64,000 nt of DNA from Dasyornis broadbenti (Eukaryota > Chordata > Aves > Passeriformes > Dasyornithidae). The position numbers and the translations under genes were made by a program. Below, piece by piece: positions 63,001-64,000 of this stretch (within the stretch, counting starts at the first letter, position 1; every line of letters starts with the position of its first letter). The DNA lies in contig VZRN01002950.1 of assembly GCA_013397935.1 (NCBI GenBank), positions 60,595 to 124,594 on the forward strand, written 5' to 3'. The notes beneath the pieces were generated by a model. That model was not told the DNA's origin. It did no database searches and worked only from the letters and a program-made list of their open reading frames with translations.

Positions 63001-64000
63001 AGGAAATGTGTAAGCCCAAAGAGCTTCAGTGGTCTTTGGTGGGGACTTCAAGAATGGAAGGTGGGTATCACATCCTCCTGGAGTACCTTTTGCAGGAGGT
63101 GAGGAGCTTGCAGCAGTCACCACCTTCCCAGTCACTCATTCAATAAGCACTTTTTAACTGCCTGAAGAAGAAAATATTCAACGGGAGCTTCAGCCACAAC
63201 AGAGGAAAAGGTTGACATGGGGGCTCCGAAGACCTTCACAAGCTCTATTGATGACTGCAAGCCTTTAGAGTGTCTGTCCCACAAGATGAAGCATCTATTT
63301 GTTTAGCCATGAGTAAACTGCATATTTCAACCTGATGCATAGGAAAGCAAACACCTACCTTGCACAGGATAAACACCTCATAGCCTGACTTAGCACTTCA
63401 GTCTGATTTGTAGGCCTGGACTCACTACTGAAATCCTGGGACTCAGCATACTGGAAAAGCCTACAAAACACTAGGGTGTGATACAGAGCCCTTTTGCCAC
63501 TTCATCTTCTCATTTGTAACTGAGTCAGGGTTCTAGTTAGTTTTCCTAGACTGAAGGAATGCCTTTGCCAAGATGTATACTTTGCCTCTGCTTTTGGTGC
63601 AATTCAAAATTCTGCACTGACTCTGCCAGTCCAAGAGCCGGCAACCCAAATTTTGAATGTTTAAAGTCGTGCTTGACATTCCCCACGTGCAAAAAAAAAA
63701 AACCCCAAAAACCCCAGAAGTCATACATTCCAGTTGTCCCAAGAACTGGTAATTCCTGGCTCACATCTTTCCATGGCAAACAGAAACAAAATAAGAGATG
63801 AAACATTCCCAGGAACAGGACAACACAAGCAAGGAAAGATCAACAGATCACTTGCTTTTGTACTTACTCATGGAAGTTTTAGTGTTTGTCACAGCAGTTT
63901 AAATTGCTTTTTTCCAACCAAGTATTTTCCCCAAGTGTGGAAGAGAACCAGTTGGCTTCAGTTTGACCCAAGGACTTAAGACTTACCTTCAGTGATAATC
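59680..64000 (-). CDS. TNNT3: TNNT3, fast skeletal troponin T, 3' end of gene (partial)
   Basis: Two coding exons read on the minus strand, 62594-62554 and 60064-60016, splice in phase to encode IVTLRNRIDQAQKH and SKKAGAKGKVGGRWK followed by TAA. This is the C-terminal tail of fast skeletal troponin T; the GKVGGRWK ending and the SKKAG motif are diagnostic. Known role: troponin T anchors the troponin complex to tropomyosin on muscle thin filaments, and this C-terminus belongs to its troponin I/C-interacting region. The 41-nt upstream exon is one of the pair of mutually exclusive exons known in this gene. All earlier exons must lie beyond the right edge of the window. The position upstream of MRPL23 in the same orientation agrees with amniote synteny. 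Confidence 0.93.
60016..60064 (-). CDS. TNNT3: TNNT3 last coding exon
   Basis: The acceptor, a pyrimidine tract followed by TTGCAG, ends at 60065. The first base C completes the His codon (or Phe with the alpha exon). The exon then encodes SKKAGAKGKVGGRWK with TAA at 60018-60016. A CAGCAG repeat at the junction offers a second AG three bases downstream. The first AG is chosen because it restores the expected split codon. Confidence 0.96.
60065..62553 (-). other. TNNT3: TNNT3 intron between the 41-nt exon and the last exon
   Basis: This 2.5-kb intron has consensus ends. It contains a near-perfect 21-bp inverted repeat at 60481-60529 and an open frame of 170 codons on the plus strand (60673-61185) that resembles nothing I know. 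No alpha-class alternative exon was recognised here. Confidence 0.85.
60481..60528. repeat. Near-perfect inverted repeat (8 + 13 bp stem)
   Basis: The arms TTCAGCTT...AAGCTGAA (8 bp) and TTTGCCTCCACTA...TAGTGGAGGCAAA (13 bp) flank a 5-nt loop, TTCAG, with a single 2-nt bulge (CA) on the left arm. The result is a 21-bp stem. It sits inside a TNNT3 intron. The stem is short for a typical animal pre-microRNA. It could be a structured intronic element or a small palindromic repeat. Confidence 0.85.
62554..62594 (-). CDS. TNNT3: TNNT3 mutually exclusive exon of beta/fetal class (41 nt)
   Basis: The acceptor TGTTTGCAG ends at 62595 and the donor GTAAGT is at 62553-62548. The exon is exactly 41 nt, starting in phase 0 and ending with two bases (CA). 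It encodes IVTLRNRIDQAQK plus a split His codon completed by the C that opens the last exon. The DQAQKH sequence identifies the beta-class alternative exon rather than the alpha class, which ends in a Lys-Phe. Length, phase and peptide all fit the family. Confidence 0.95.
62595..64000 (-). other. TNNT3: TNNT3 intronic sequence to window edge
   Basis: This is presumed intron upstream of the 41-nt exon. I found no match to the expected preceding exon (the tryptophan-rich segment ending Lys-Tyr-Glu) or to the alpha-class alternative exon. A donor-like GTAAGT on the minus strand at 63986-63981 lies 14 bases from the window edge, but the bases before it do not encode an expected troponin T peptide. 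A poly-A run with CCCC interruptions lies at about 63691-63710. Confidence 0.6.

Overview
This is vertebrate, almost certainly avian, nuclear DNA: long AT-leaning non-coding stretches, split genes with GT-AG introns, several CR1 LINE copies of the kind that dominates bird genomes, and no bacterial-style gene packing. Two protein-coding genes can be read exon by exon, both on the minus strand: MRPL23 (mitochondrial ribosomal protein uL23m), complete apart from its first few codons, and the 3' end of TNNT3 (fast skeletal troponin T). In amniotes these two are neighbours in the IGF2/H19-MRPL23-TNNT3 block (human 11p15.5). I did not recognise IGF2, INS or an H19-like gene. If synteny holds, IGF2 lies beyond the left edge and the rest of TNNT3 beyond the right edge.

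Layout. 1-46.8 kb is a gene desert downstream of MRPL23. It holds a minus-strand CR1 (about 2.2-3.0 kb), a much older CR1-type LINE (12.3-12.7 kb), a well-preserved reverse MIR SINE (19.70-19.88 kb) with weaker MIR-like remnants (20.56 and 27.87 kb), a plus-strand CR1 (42.6-43.3 kb), a CR1 3' tail (44.48 kb), a short three-copy tandem repeat (43.61 kb), and several AT-rich blocks that look like conserved non-coding elements. 46.78-57.70 kb is MRPL23, with four recognisable coding exons of 132+, 83, 74 and 165 bp and introns of 645, 1831 and 7816 bp. A 36-base run of N (57704-57739) lies at the expected start codon. The flank is a CpG-rich promoter with a strong CTCF-type motif. Two CR1 copies in the same orientation (57.89-58.41 and about 58.47-59.01 kb) abut this promoter. 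59.68-64.0 kb is the end of TNNT3: 3' UTR, last coding exon and the 41-nt exon of the beta (fetal) class.

The two genes are arranged head to tail, TNNT3 upstream of MRPL23. About 2 kb separates the TNNT3 poly(A) signal from the MRPL23 start, and over half of that is CR1 sequence. MRPL23 acts in the mitochondrial ribosome, whereas TNNT3 is a muscle thin-filament gene. They share a neighbourhood but not a pathway, so a CTCF-type boundary between them is plausible. No new coding system was found. The points most worth a second look are the possible insulator, the ancient SINE in a conserved-looking block, the hairpins, and the state of the TNNT3 alternative exons.
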